A DNA stretch of 64,000 nucleotides from Crossiella sp. S99.2. GTDB lineage: Bacteria; Actinomycetota; Actinomycetes; Mycobacteriales; Pseudonocardiaceae. The stretch is taken from NCBI RefSeq assembly GCF_023094165.1, contig NZ_JALMDK010000015.1:183122-247121 (forward strand), in the 5' to 3' direction. Under the pieces are notes generated by a model. That model had not been told where the DNA came from. It made no database searches and was given only the letters and a program-made list of their open reading frames with translations. The translations under genes and the position numbers were made by a program. Shown here piece after piece: positions 57,621 through 64,000 of this stretch (its first letter is position 1; the number at the start of each line of letters is the position of its first letter).

Positions 57621-59113
57621 GCCGCCACCTCCCCGTCCACGTCATAGCCGCCACCGGGGAAGGGCAGGACTTCGGCATGCACCACGTCGCGGCCGGTGAC
57701 GTAGTCGACCAGCCGGGCCAGATCCGCATCGGTGACGTGGAAAGCCCGTGCCCGCAACGGTTCCCGCCGATCATCGACCTTGACCCAGGTCACACCCGGG
57801 GTGGCTTCGCTGATCTCGTGAGCCGCCGCACCGCGTTGCCGAACACCCTCACCCAGCACCATGTCCACCTGAGCCGCCTCATCCAGCCGGAGGGCGACCT
57901 TGGTCCCGAACAAGTGCCGGAAGGACACGATCTCTTTGCGGGGGTCCTGGACCAGGCCCACGACGGCGAAGCCAGGGGCGCGGCCCTGGGATGCGATGGT
58001 CTGCACCGCACGCGCCGCCCGCTCCCGCAGACCCTTGTCGGTCTGGTAGGCGATCACGTCGGCGAGTTCGTCGATCACCAGCACGGTGAAGGGTTCTCCG
58101 GTGCCGGGCTTGAAGCGCCGCAGCAGGCCCCGGTACCGCTCGGCCCGCTCCTTGAGTTCGGCGGCCAGGGCTTCCAGCAGTTCCACCGCTTCCACGCCGT
58201 TGGTGTAGGCGAGGCGGTGGAACAACTCCGGTGCCTGCCCGAGTTCCATGCCGCCCTTGGGATCGATACCGACCAGGCGCACCAGCCCGGCCTTGACCGC
58301 CGGGGCCAGGGCCCAGATCAGCGACCACATGACCGAGCCCTTGCCCGCGCCGGGCGAGCCCACCACGAGGATGTGGTTTCCCTGTAGCCGCAACGTGAAC
58401 GGCCGAGAAGTCTCCGTGCGGCCGATCAGCAGACGCTTGAGGTCAACCGCGGAATCCCTGACAGCCAGGGAAGGCACCGGGATCGGCCGGATGAGCGGGT
58501 CACGGTGGACCAGGTCCAGCTCCAGGCGTCCGGGCTTACGGACCCGCACCCGGCAGGCGGTCGCCCCGAAAGCATGCGCAAGGCCGGAAGCGCGTAGCTC
58601 CCAGGCTTCGGGGGCTTGGCCCTTGACCATGCGCACCCGGACCCGGTCCCGCCAGCCGTCGGCCCGGACGCGGCCGAGCTTGGGCCGGTACTCCGCACCC
58701 CGCATGGTCTTGGTCAGGTCGGCCAGGCGCATGACCGAGCGCCACTGCCACCCATACACCGTGCCGCGCCGCCACTCCGTGCGTACCTGAGACCAGCAGA
58801 ACCGCACGAACGAGGAGCGGTGGCCCCAGGCCCACCAGCCGAGCCCGATCCCTGCCACGGCGGCCAGGAAGGCGAGGTTGCGTCCGCCGAGCTGGACGTA
58901 GCCGGTCCAGCCGAGCAGCGGCAGGAACAGCGCCACCGGGTAGCGCACCGCCAGCCGGAGGACCCGCACGGTGATCCAGCCCGCCGACCACAGCAGGGCC
59001 ACCGGCAGGAGCACGAGCTTGGCCCACAAGGGCAACAGGGTCCACCAGGGCAGCCGGGGCCGGGTGATTTCCAGCGCCGCCGGTTCCGCGAGGGGCTTAC
59101 GGGAGAAGGCCAT
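57617..59113 (-). CDS. tra: FtsK/SpoIIIE-type DNA translocase (conjugal transfer)
   Basis: This 498-aa protein has two N-terminal membrane helices (about 30-60 and 80-100). The FtsK-like ATPase domain has Walker A GSPGAGKGS (252-260) and Walker B VLVIDELAD (344-352), and further conserved VGLVQDPRKE. In AICEs such TraB-like proteins form the pore that moves double-stranded DNA between mycelia, replacing a type IV system. It starts at ATG 59113, sharing one base with the stop of the upstream zinc-ribbon gene (TGATG). The lack of a separate gamma domain is usual for the TraSA group. Confidence 0.94.
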   Translation of the reverse strand: MAFSRKPLAEPAALEITRPRLPWWTLLPLWAKLVLLPVALLWSAGWITVRVLRLAVRYPVALFLPLLGWTGYVQLGGRNLAFLAAVAGIGLGWWAWGHRSSFVRFCWSQVRTEWRRGTVYGWQWRSVMRLADLTKTMRGAEYRPKLGRVRADGWRDRVRVRMVKGQAPEAWELRASGLAHAFGATACRVRVRKPGRLELDLVHRDPLIRPIPVPSLAVRDSAVDLKRLLIGRTETSRPFTLRLQGNHILVVGSPGAGKGSVMWSLIWALAPAVKAGLVRLVGIDPKGGMELGQAPELFHRLAYTNGVEAVELLEALAAELKERAERYRGLLRRFKPGTGEPFTVLVIDELADVIAYQTDKGLRERAARAVQTIASQGRAPGFAVVGLVQDPRKEIVSFRHLFGTKVALRLDEAAQVDMVLGEGVRQRGAAAHEISEATPGVTWVKVDDRREPLRARAFHVTDADLARLVDYVTGRDVVHAEVLPFPGGGYDVDGEVAA

Positions 59114-59823
59114 CACCACTCACCCCCGTCCAGGCAGGCGATGCAGCGGAAGACCTGCGAACAGCCCGGGATGTTGTCGATCCGGCCGACCGGGCGAAAC
59201 GCGCTCTGGCTCTGCCCGCAGACACCACGGCAGGTCAAGCACTCATAACCCTCGGCCTGAGCCTGGGTCAGTTCCATGTCCCGTACCGAGTCGTCGTCCA
59301 GCACGACCGAGTAAACGCCTGTGGTCTGCTTACCGGCCAGCGTCCGCGCCAGCACCGCCGCACGGTCCCGCCGTACCGGCTTGCCTTCTTCCACACAGGC
59401 CACACACCGGAAGACCTGTGCCCCGCCGAGGACACGACCGGCGGGCAGGAACGCGGCCGTGCCAATCCCGGCCGGGTGGTTGCAGCCCAAGCAGGTCAGG
59501 CCCTGAGACTGGGCTTCGGTGAGCTTCATCCGCTGCACCGCAGCCCCGTCCAGGGCGACCGGGTAGATGCCGATGGTTTGCAGCCGGGCGAGCAGGCTCG
59601 ACCACACCCGAGCCCGGGAGAACCGCACCCGCCGGGGCCGGGAAGCATCCTCGGTCGCGGCATTGATCACCTCGGTGAAGTCCAGGGGCAACCAGCCCTC
59701 ACAGACCCCGCACCGGTGATCTCCAGGCAACATGCGGGCGAACTTCCCGCAGGTGGAGCACCGGCGCTGACCTTTTCGGGGGACCCCGCCTAGCGGAGAG
59801 GTTCCGTCACGTCCTACAGTCAT
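59113..59823 (-). CDS. zinc-ribbon protein with internal duplication
   Basis: This 236-aa protein has an N-terminal zinc ribbon (CSTCGKF ... HRCGVC, residues 22-41) and two tandem copies of a domain of about 70 residues (about 76-143 and 158-230). Each copy runs (I/V)Y.V.LD, an M.LT.AQ.(Q/E)G helix, CL.C, a FxPxGR turn and QVFRC(V/I)AC. The four-Cys sets suggest one zinc per copy. Function unknown; its coupling to the translocase by TGATG suggests a transfer or spread role. It starts at ATG 59823, behind a hairpin and AGTCCACAA repeats that probably form its own promoter/terminator region. Confidence 0.82.
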   Translation of the reverse strand: MTVGRDGTSPLGGVPRKGQRRCSTCGKFARMLPGDHRCGVCEGWLPLDFTEVINAATEDASRPRRVRFSRARVWSSLLARLQTIGIYPVALDGAAVQRMKLTEAQSQGLTCLGCNHPAGIGTAAFLPAGRVLGGAQVFRCVACVEEGKPVRRDRAAVLARTLAGKQTTGVYSVVLDDDSVRDMELTQAQAEGYECLTCRGVCGQSQSAFRPVGRIDNIPGCSQVFRCIACLDGGEW

Positions 59824-59852
59824 TCTTGTTCACTTCCTGTGGTTGTGGACGG

Positions 59853-59895
59853 CACAAGAGCGGCGAGGTTTCCAGGCCAAGCAGCCGCTCTTGTG
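59853..59895. terminator. 12-bp inverted repeat
   Basis: CACAAGAGCGGC at 59853-59864 is the exact reverse complement of GCCGCTCTTGTG at 59884-59895. It lies in the 164-bp gap after the 72-aa gene and before the duplicated zinc-ribbon gene; a terminator or attenuator is likely. Confidence 0.65.
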
Positions 59896-59965
59896 TCCTT
59901 GTTTTCCGTGCTCCGCACCAAGACGTGCGGTATCGCCACGGGACCCGAAGGTCCGTGTCTGTCCT

Positions 59966-59988
59966 TTGTGGACTGTCTCTTGTGGACT
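59966..59988. promoter_or_regulatory. direct repeats, possible operator
   Basis: TTGTGGACT occurs at 59966-59974 and 59980-59988 (AGTCCACAA on the minus strand, 14 bp apart) with TGTCTC between them. It precedes the zinc-ribbon/tra/rep/xis/int block. TGTCTC also occurs in the control region at 61.6-61.7 kb. Confidence 0.45.
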
Positions 59989-60206
59989 TATCGTTTTGGC
60001 TTCGGCTGTTCCGTCACGCTCCTTCCGTGCCGGACCAGCCAGGCCACGCACGAGGGGCAGTAGTTCTGCCCGTCCCGCAGCCGCGTCCATTGGCCGCACA
60101 CGCCGGAGCAGCGCCGCCAGGACACCCGCACCCGCAACGGCCTCAAATGGGCGTAGGGGGCGTCGGCGGGGTTCCCCCGCCGGATCCAGTTGCCTAGCCT
60201 GGACAT
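59988..60206 (-). CDS. small zinc-ribbon protein of AICE
   Basis: This 72-aa basic protein has CSGVC and CPSC pairs (SWRRCSGVCGQWTRLRDGQNYCPSCVAWL), a treble-clef-like zinc ribbon seen in mobile-element proteins of actinomycetes. The start is ATG 60206; the frame is open to 60305, but that would overlap the upstream gene. Function unknown. Confidence 0.65.
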   Translation of the reverse strand: MSRLGNWIRRGNPADAPYAHLRPLRVRVSWRRCSGVCGQWTRLRDGQNYCPSCVAWLVRHGRSVTEQPKPKR

Positions 60207-60291
60207 CACCACCGCCTCACGTCGAGGTTCGTGGGAGGCACGAGGAGCGGGAACCACGGCTACCACCACAGGAGCCCGCCCCCGTGCCGAC

Positions 60292-60612
60292 TCATTCCCC
60301 GTCACGTATCGCGTGCCTGCTCGCGCCAGCTACCACTTCGCCCGCGACCACTCCGCGCGCCTCGATCTGGTCGCGGTAGGCCTGCGCGGAATGGAACGCA
60401 AACGTCTCCGCCGCGTCCAGGAACTCACGCGCGACCATCACCAGATCCCGCGCCACCCGCACACCCATTGCCGAACCGTGGACGTCCACGGAGACGGCAA
60501 GACGCACCGCGCAGCCACCATCAACAATCGACAGCACCGGCTGGCCCTGCGACAACGTGCCCAAGGTGACCACCGTGTTCTCATCCGGCGTGACCCACAC
60601 CTCAAGACTCAT
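60292..60612 (-). CDS. AICE hypothetical protein
   Basis: This 106-aa protein starts with strands MSLEVWVTPDENTVVTLG, has a middle part VRLAVSVDVHGSAMGVRVARDLVMVAREFLDAAETF and an Ala/Val-rich C-terminal helix. No family was recognised. Its ATG overlaps the TGA of the next upstream gene (ATGA at 60609-60612). It belongs to the chain of coupled small genes from pra to here. Confidence 0.7.
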   Translation of the reverse strand: MSLEVWVTPDENTVVTLGTLSQGQPVLSIVDGGCAVRLAVSVDVHGSAMGVRVARDLVMVAREFLDAAETFAFHSAQAYRDQIEARGVVAGEVVAGASRHAIRDGE

Positions 60613-60854
60613 GCCATGCCACCCCCGTCGACCGAGAGCTTTCGTTCTTGGGCAACCAAAGCCAGTTCACCGTAAAGCCGCTCGAATTCGCCGCCGTCCA
60701 GCACCACCACGAACCTCTGTGACGGACCGTTGAACCCAATCGTCAAGTGCACGTCATTCCACGACTCGACCTGAATTGCCGTGTCCTTGTGAACCGAGAT
60801 CAAGTAGTCACTGTAGAAGTAGCCTGGGTCGACCGTCACGTGAAGGTTACTCAT
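60609..60854 (-). CDS. AICE small protein, paralogue B
   Basis: This 81-aa protein contains KDTAIQVESWND, GPSQRFVVVLDGGEFERLYGEL. The same segment order is in the 77-aa protein encoded just upstream (DTAIQVEPWDD, GPVQRIVVVLDRDDFERLYHRM), so the two arose by duplication and then diverged. The fold is likely a small beta-sheet with one helix. Genes overlap by 4 bp (ATGA) on both sides. Function unknown; a bait-and-antidote or subunit pair is conceivable. Confidence 0.78.
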   Translation of the reverse strand: MSNLHVTVDPGYFYSDYLISVHKDTAIQVESWNDVHLTIGFNGPSQRFVVVLDGGEFERLYGELALVAQERKLSVDGGGMA

Positions 60855-61084
60855 GCCGGATCACCCACCGGTTCCGGCGCGGGGTCGTAATGCCCCACGA
60901 TCGGGGTCATGCGGTGGTAAAGCCGCTCGAAGTCGTCACGGTCCAAAACGACGACGATCCTCTGAACCGGCCCGCCGAAGATGAGCAACATGTTCTCGTC
61001 GTCCCACGGCTCAACCTGAATCGCGGTGTCCTCATAGATCGACACCGTCAGGTCCAAGCCCAGTTCGTCCCGGGTGATCGGCAT
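60851..61084 (-). CDS. AICE small protein, paralogue A
   Basis: This 77-aa protein is a paralogue of the downstream gene product (shared DTAIQVE.W.D core and VVVLDRDDFERLY helix, about 50 percent identical by eye over 40 residues). It starts 2 nt after the Pra-like gene stop and overlaps paralogue B by ATGA, so translation runs through all three. No known domain. Confidence 0.78.
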   Translation of the reverse strand: MPITRDELGLDLTVSIYEDTAIQVEPWDDENMLLIFGGPVQRIVVVLDRDDFERLYHRMTPIVGHYDPAPEPVGDPA

Positions 61085-61086
61085 GA

Positions 61087-61548
61087 CTACGCCGCCTTAG
61101 AAGGGTCAGCCGCCTTGGCTTCGGCAGGCTTTGCCGCCGGAGCCTTGCCCGCATTCGTTCCCGCGGACTTGAACCCGGTCGCCCTGAACAGCCAGCCCTG
61201 ATACTTGTACTCACCGCTGCCCGACACACGCGGTTCGACCGTCAGCCCGTCCAATTCGATCTGCCGCATGCCCATCCCGGGCACCAGCTCAGCCGTGGTC
61301 GGGACCGGCTGAACGTCGGCGATGAACGTGATCTGGAAAGACGCTCGCTTGGCTTTCAGTTCGTCCGGGTCGGTCACCGTGCCGACCCACTGACGCTTGC
61401 CCGTCACGGGGTCGACCTTCTGCCGGGGCTCCCTGTTCTTGTTCTCCTGATACTCGAAGTCCGGCGCGATGTCTCCGATGAGGACTAGGCCCTTGCCGAA
61501 TGCCTGATCGAAGTCGATCGGGAACCGGTGGCCTTTCTGAATCGCCAT
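61087..61548 (-). CDS. pra: Pra-like AICE activator of replication, integration and excision
   Basis: This 153-aa protein reads MAIQKGHRFPIDFDQAF, VLIGDIAPDFEYQENKNREPRQKVDPVTGKRQWVGTVTD, FQITFIADVQP and LDGLTVEPRVSGSGEYKYQGWLFRATGF, the pattern of Pra proteins of pSAM2-like elements. Pra switches on rep-xis-int expression. An Ala/Lys-rich tail follows (PAAKPAEAKAADPSKAA). It starts at ATG 61548 behind GAGAGG. As first gene of the leftward operon it faces the GTCTC-box region and the divergent HTH protein, which is therefore its likely repressor. Confidence 0.88.
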   Translation of the reverse strand: MAIQKGHRFPIDFDQAFGKGLVLIGDIAPDFEYQENKNREPRQKVDPVTGKRQWVGTVTDPDELKAKRASFQITFIADVQPVPTTAELVPGMGMRQIELDGLTVEPRVSGSGEYKYQGWLFRATGFKSAGTNAGKAPAAKPAEAKAADPSKAA

Positions 61549-61635
61549 GGTCGAAACCTCTCTACGTGGTTTAGCCGGGTCTCCGGCCTGTCCGTACCGC
61601 CAGCTCAGCGGCACACCATGAGCTTCGACCAGGAT

Positions 61636-61737
61636 CTGTCTCGCCCGGATCCACTCCGAGTCTCGTCTACGACTTCTGTCTCTCACCCGAGTCTCGTCTA
61701 TGTCTCATCGACGTGCTAGGCTGGTAGCACGAGACAG
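61636..61737. promoter_or_regulatory. clustered GTCTCG boxes controlling divergent AICE promoters
   Basis: TGTCTCG (61636) and a 13-bp direct repeat CGAGTCTCGTCTA (61657-61669 and 61688-61700) are joined by TGTCTC at 61701 and CGAGACA at 61731-61737, giving about six GTCTC half-sites in 100 bp. GTGCTA-GGCTGG-TAGCAC at 61713-61730 is a perfect inverted repeat overlapping a TAGGCT -10-like box. It sits between pra (left) and the HTH-PRTase-like gene (right), as expected for a switch between dormancy and activation. Confidence 0.75.
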
Positions 61738-61752
61738 GAAGGAGGGCAGGTT

Positions 61753-62721
61753 GTGGCCCCACACCCGACGCTGCTCAAGTTTCTTCTGAAAGAGCGTCAT
61801 TTGCAGGGATATCGAACGTTCTGCAAAGAATACGACCGCGTAGCCAAGAAGGTAGATATCGACCTGAAAGGAAACTATCCAAGCAAAGCGCAGTTTTATC
61901 GGTGGCTATCCGGCGATTTGATCAGCCTCCCGTATCCCGACCATTGTCGAATTCTCGAAGCTATGTTCCCCGGACGGTCAGCGGCGCAGCTCCTGGAGCC
62001 CTACGACGGCAACAGTGAAGCCGCTACCGAACTTTTCCGGGCGGAAGAAGAGGAGTTGTTGCCGAAGCGCGAAACTAAAGAATTCAACCCGGGGCAACTG
62101 TCAACCGGATTGGTGAGTCAACTCGGCGAGGAATTCAGTCTTGCCGTGCCGCGTGCCGAATACGGCGACTCGAAAATAGAGTTGGTTTCTTTGCCGAATC
62201 CTCAGCCGGGTCGATTGTTGGACCTAAACTGGGCCACATTCGGCTTCGGTATCGAGCGACTTGGCGACCAGATTAAACACTTGGGGAGCCGTCTTGATGT
62301 AGATATCTGCTTCGGCATCAACGAGGCAGGGCTTGTCATGGCGACTTTTCTTTCATCTTCCCGGTTTTCGCGCTGCCCTATCGGATACCTTCGATGCAAC
62401 AAGATTAAGGGCGGTATCGAACTGGACGAGGCGTCCGTCTTTCCTGTTGTTGAAGATCACGCCACAATTGTCCTTTGCGACTTCGAGGTCAAGCACTCTG
62501 ATGCTATTGGGTACCTGGCGAAGCAGGTCCGATCACGTTATCCGAAGGCGGACTTGTATTTCGCCGTATTTGGTGCAATGACAACTGGGGACGAGGCTCG
62601 CGCAGCCAGCTTCGACAATCTTGCCGGTGCGCAAAATCTGCGCGCGGCCCAGTTCGAGGCGATTTTTATTGCCGCAACCATGAGCCCTCCCGGCATCGAA
62701 CCCCCACTTGAATTGCGATAG
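61753..62721 (+). CDS. HTH regulator with C-terminal phosphoribosyltransferase-like domain
   Basis: This 322-aa protein has an N-terminal helical DNA-binding region (LLKFLLKERHLQGYRTFCKEYDRVAKKV, SKAQFYRWLSGDL, HCRILEAMFPG; residues 6-80) of an actinomycete XRE-like type. A linker of about 80 residues follows. A PRTase-like fold at about 160-310 is seen as DVDICFGINEAGLVMATFL and ATIVLCDFEVKHSDAIGYLAKQVRSRYPKADLYFAVFGAMT. The PRPP loop (DDxxxTGxT) has become DFEVKHSDA, so it may only sense a nucleotide. It starts at GTG 61753 with AAGGAGGG. GC is clearly lower than the rest. It forms an operon (20-bp gap) with the IMPase-family gene. Probable role: ligand-sensing repressor of the element. Confidence 0.8.
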   Translation: MAPHPTLLKFLLKERHLQGYRTFCKEYDRVAKKVDIDLKGNYPSKAQFYRWLSGDLISLPYPDHCRILEAMFPGRSAAQLLEPYDGNSEAATELFRAEEEELLPKRETKEFNPGQLSTGLVSQLGEEFSLAVPRAEYGDSKIELVSLPNPQPGRLLDLNWATFGFGIERLGDQIKHLGSRLDVDICFGINEAGLVMATFLSSSRFSRCPIGYLRCNKIKGGIELDEASVFPVVEDHATIVLCDFEVKHSDAIGYLAKQVRSRYPKADLYFAVFGAMTTGDEARAASFDNLAGAQNLRAAQFEAIFIAATMSPPGIEPPLELR

Positions 62722-62741
62722 AAACTGAAGGTGGTCACCAG

Positions 62742-63674
62742 ATGAGCAGCGAAACGGCAATTCCTGCCTTGGCTACGCGTATTGCCGATCTAGTCAGGTC
62801 AATGATCCTTGAGGTTCGTCCGCGCCTGGTAAATGCGGCACTTACGGGCGAGCGCAAGGAGCACGAGAACCTACGCCACGGCGACAATTTTCTTTCCGAT
62901 TTTGACCTGTGGATGCACGAGCGCTACAAAGAGGCCCTTGTTCAGCTCATCCCGTCTTTCGTATATGCCTCCGAGGAGGCTGATCCTGAAGTGATTGGAC
63001 CCGATGCCGATCCTGATCTATGCATTTTGGTCGACCCGTTGGACACCAGCGAACTAGCGGTTCGTGGCCTCTACGGATACACACACATTATGGTCTACTC
63101 TCGGGCGCTCGCCAGGCCGATCATTTCGGTAATCGGAGACATCTTCCATCACATTCAGCTCTACATTGGGGCTCGTGATGAATCCGGCGATGATCGAGCG
63201 TACATGATTACCGCAGACTCGGTAGAGTATGTTCTATGTCGCCCATCGCAACGTCCCCTTACGCAGGCTCTAGTCACCAATTACCTTATGCGTCCCAGTG
63301 AAAGATTCATGCCTCTCGCCCGGCAAGAGAAGTTCCTAGGGGCACTCGGCGCTTCAGAGGGCGGCAGCAAAAAGAAGGATGGACGAATTGGTGTCGACTT
63401 TGGTTCAGTAAGCCTGTGTCACGTAGCTGCTGGACTCACTGATGCAACCGTTGAATTTGCAAAGGGATTCGCTATCTGGGACCTGTCTCCGGGGCACTAC
63501 ATACTTCATGCCGCAGGCGGAACCGTTATTGACCTGCAAGGCAAGCCAATCCCGCTGGACTACCGTCTTGATTCGCTTGCGGACATTGCCGCCGCCATGA
63601 ACCCGCGTCAAAAATTCATCGCTGCTGGTAATCCCAGCCTGGCGGACGAGATCTTGAAGACGTTGAGCACGTAG
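62742..63674 (+). CDS. inositol monophosphatase-family phosphatase
   Basis: This 310-aa protein has all metal-binding elements of the IMPase/CysQ superfamily: SDFD (52-55), SEEA with Glu78/79, LVDPLDTSE with Asp98 and Asp101 (98-103), and WDLSPGHYILHAAGG with Asp247. It should be an active Mg-dependent phosphatase for a sugar phosphate or a 3'-phosphonucleotide. The GTGG RBS is weak; the start is ATG 62742. It is cotranscribed with the HTH-PRTase-like protein. Placement matches that of the Nudix exclusion gene pif in pSAM2-type elements, but no homology to Pif is seen. GC is low for this genome. Confidence 0.88.
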   Translation: MSSETAIPALATRIADLVRSMILEVRPRLVNAALTGERKEHENLRHGDNFLSDFDLWMHERYKEALVQLIPSFVYASEEADPEVIGPDADPDLCILVDPLDTSELAVRGLYGYTHIMVYSRALARPIISVIGDIFHHIQLYIGARDESGDDRAYMITADSVEYVLCRPSQRPLTQALVTNYLMRPSERFMPLARQEKFLGALGASEGGSKKKDGRIGVDFGSVSLCHVAAGLTDATVEFAKGFAIWDLSPGHYILHAAGGTVIDLQGKPIPLDYRLDSLADIAAAMNPRQKFIAAGNPSLADEILKTLST

Positions 63675-64000
63675 CGCCATCCACGGATGCCTCTGAGTGT
63701 CCTGCTGTACTGCCGAATTTGGCTCTATGGGATCAAGGCGCGCCGCCAAGCGGCGCGCGGCGGGTGGTCGCGCTGGCTGCGCTGGGCACACCCATCCGGG
63801 CACGGCCGCCTACCGCTCCGCTGCGGCGGCCGACCCGTCGGCGCGCCCAGCGAACCCGCGCCCACCTGCCGGGCCGAGTAGCCGCGCGCCGCCCCCATCA
63901 CAGCCAACCCGTCCCGCGGAATTACCTGCTCCGACCTGGCACCCGGCATGTCCCGAACGCCCCGGCCGGCATACCCCTTCGCGTGTATCCACACGAAGGA
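63675..64000. other. non-coding tail of window, still inside the AICE
   Basis: GC rises again after the hairpin, and no frame looks like a protein. An imperfect inverted repeat CTTCG-n-GTG .. CAC-n-CGAAG lies at about 63977-63998. Plasmid origins and transfer (clt) sites in these elements often hold such structures, but nothing proves it here. The right attachment site was not seen. Confidence 0.4.
63738..63758. terminator. hairpin after IMPase gene
   Basis: GCGCGCCGC at 63738-63746 pairs exactly with GCGGCGCGC at 63750-63758 around CAA. It lies 64 bp after the IMPase stop. Confidence 0.65.

Noticed and set aside
63725..63994. 89-codon minus-strand frame at the right edge, tested as the missing GH27 N-terminal half
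   Set aside because: It shows none of the GH27 N-terminal barrel motifs or a signal peptide; the other half must lie outside the window.

Overview
This window is high-GC actinobacterial DNA. The G/C-biased third codon positions, frequent GTG/TTG starts, DUF397/DUF5753 regulator pair, DUF3618 protein, MmyB-like regulator and secreted glycoside hydrolases fit a filamentous actinomycete. I infer Pseudonocardiales (Crossiella/Saccharothrix-like), but no rRNA or other species marker is present. No CRISPR array, rRNA operon or IS element was seen.

Positions 1-54 kb are chromosomal: many short, mostly independent transcription units with convergent ends closed by strong hairpins. 1-8 kb: a truncated SDR with a divergent MmyB-like regulator, an alpha/beta hydrolase, a KptA-type RNA 2'-phosphotransferase, a ThuA-like secreted protein, and the actinomycete methyltransferase / XRE-DUF5753 / DUF397 cluster. 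A lower-GC islet lies next to tRNA-Arg(CCG) at about 8.2 kb. 8-16 kb: EphD-like hydrolase-SDR fusion, CDF metal exporter, orphan Pvc16-like (DUF4255) protein with a LuxR regulator, and a two-component system whose kinase carries an extracytoplasmic PDZ-like domain. 15-26 kb: ROK, TPR, snapalysin, PLP lyase plus imine-reductase-like operon with a TetR, a nucleotidyltransferase/HEPN toxin-antitoxin-like pair, tRNA-Leu(UAG), and a His-rich protein / cysteine-synthase-like / MFS operon. 26-40 kb: GH20 hexosaminidase, membrane esterase plus DUF2156 lysyltransferase-like protein, gamma-glutamyltransferase, NatAB-like ABC transporter, HD phosphohydrolase plus XRE regulator. 40-54 kb: sugar-acid dehydratase plus aldolase, a large S8 protease, an ECF sigma/anti-sigma/lipoprotein module with two matching promoters, AKR/LysR, a GH5 endoglucanase and the 3' part of a GH27 alpha-galactosidase.

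From about 54.08 kb to the end of the window lies an integrated actinomycete integrative and conjugative element (AICE). A tyrosine integrase, Xis, RepSA-like initiator, FtsK-like DNA translocase, several small zinc-ribbon proteins, two tandem paralogous small proteins and a Pra-like activator all read leftward. A repeated GTCTC-box control region at 61.64-61.74 kb separates them from a divergent, lower-GC two-gene operon: an HTH protein with a degenerate phosphoribosyltransferase-like domain, and an intact inositol-monophosphatase-family enzyme. The element appears to sit inside the GH27 gene, which is cut just before its catalytic nucleophile. The right end of the element is outside the window.

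Two features cut across regions. One is a family of intergenic repeats with a 22-nt period (TTGGSCCAA blocks alternating with GTAC) at five loci. The other is the GTCCCNGGGAC palindrome, found at 0.45 and 12.3 kb. The strongest candidate for an undescribed system is the HTH-PRTase-like/IMPase pair on the AICE; the wHTH-nucleotidyltransferase/HEPN pair at 20.5-21.6 kb is second.
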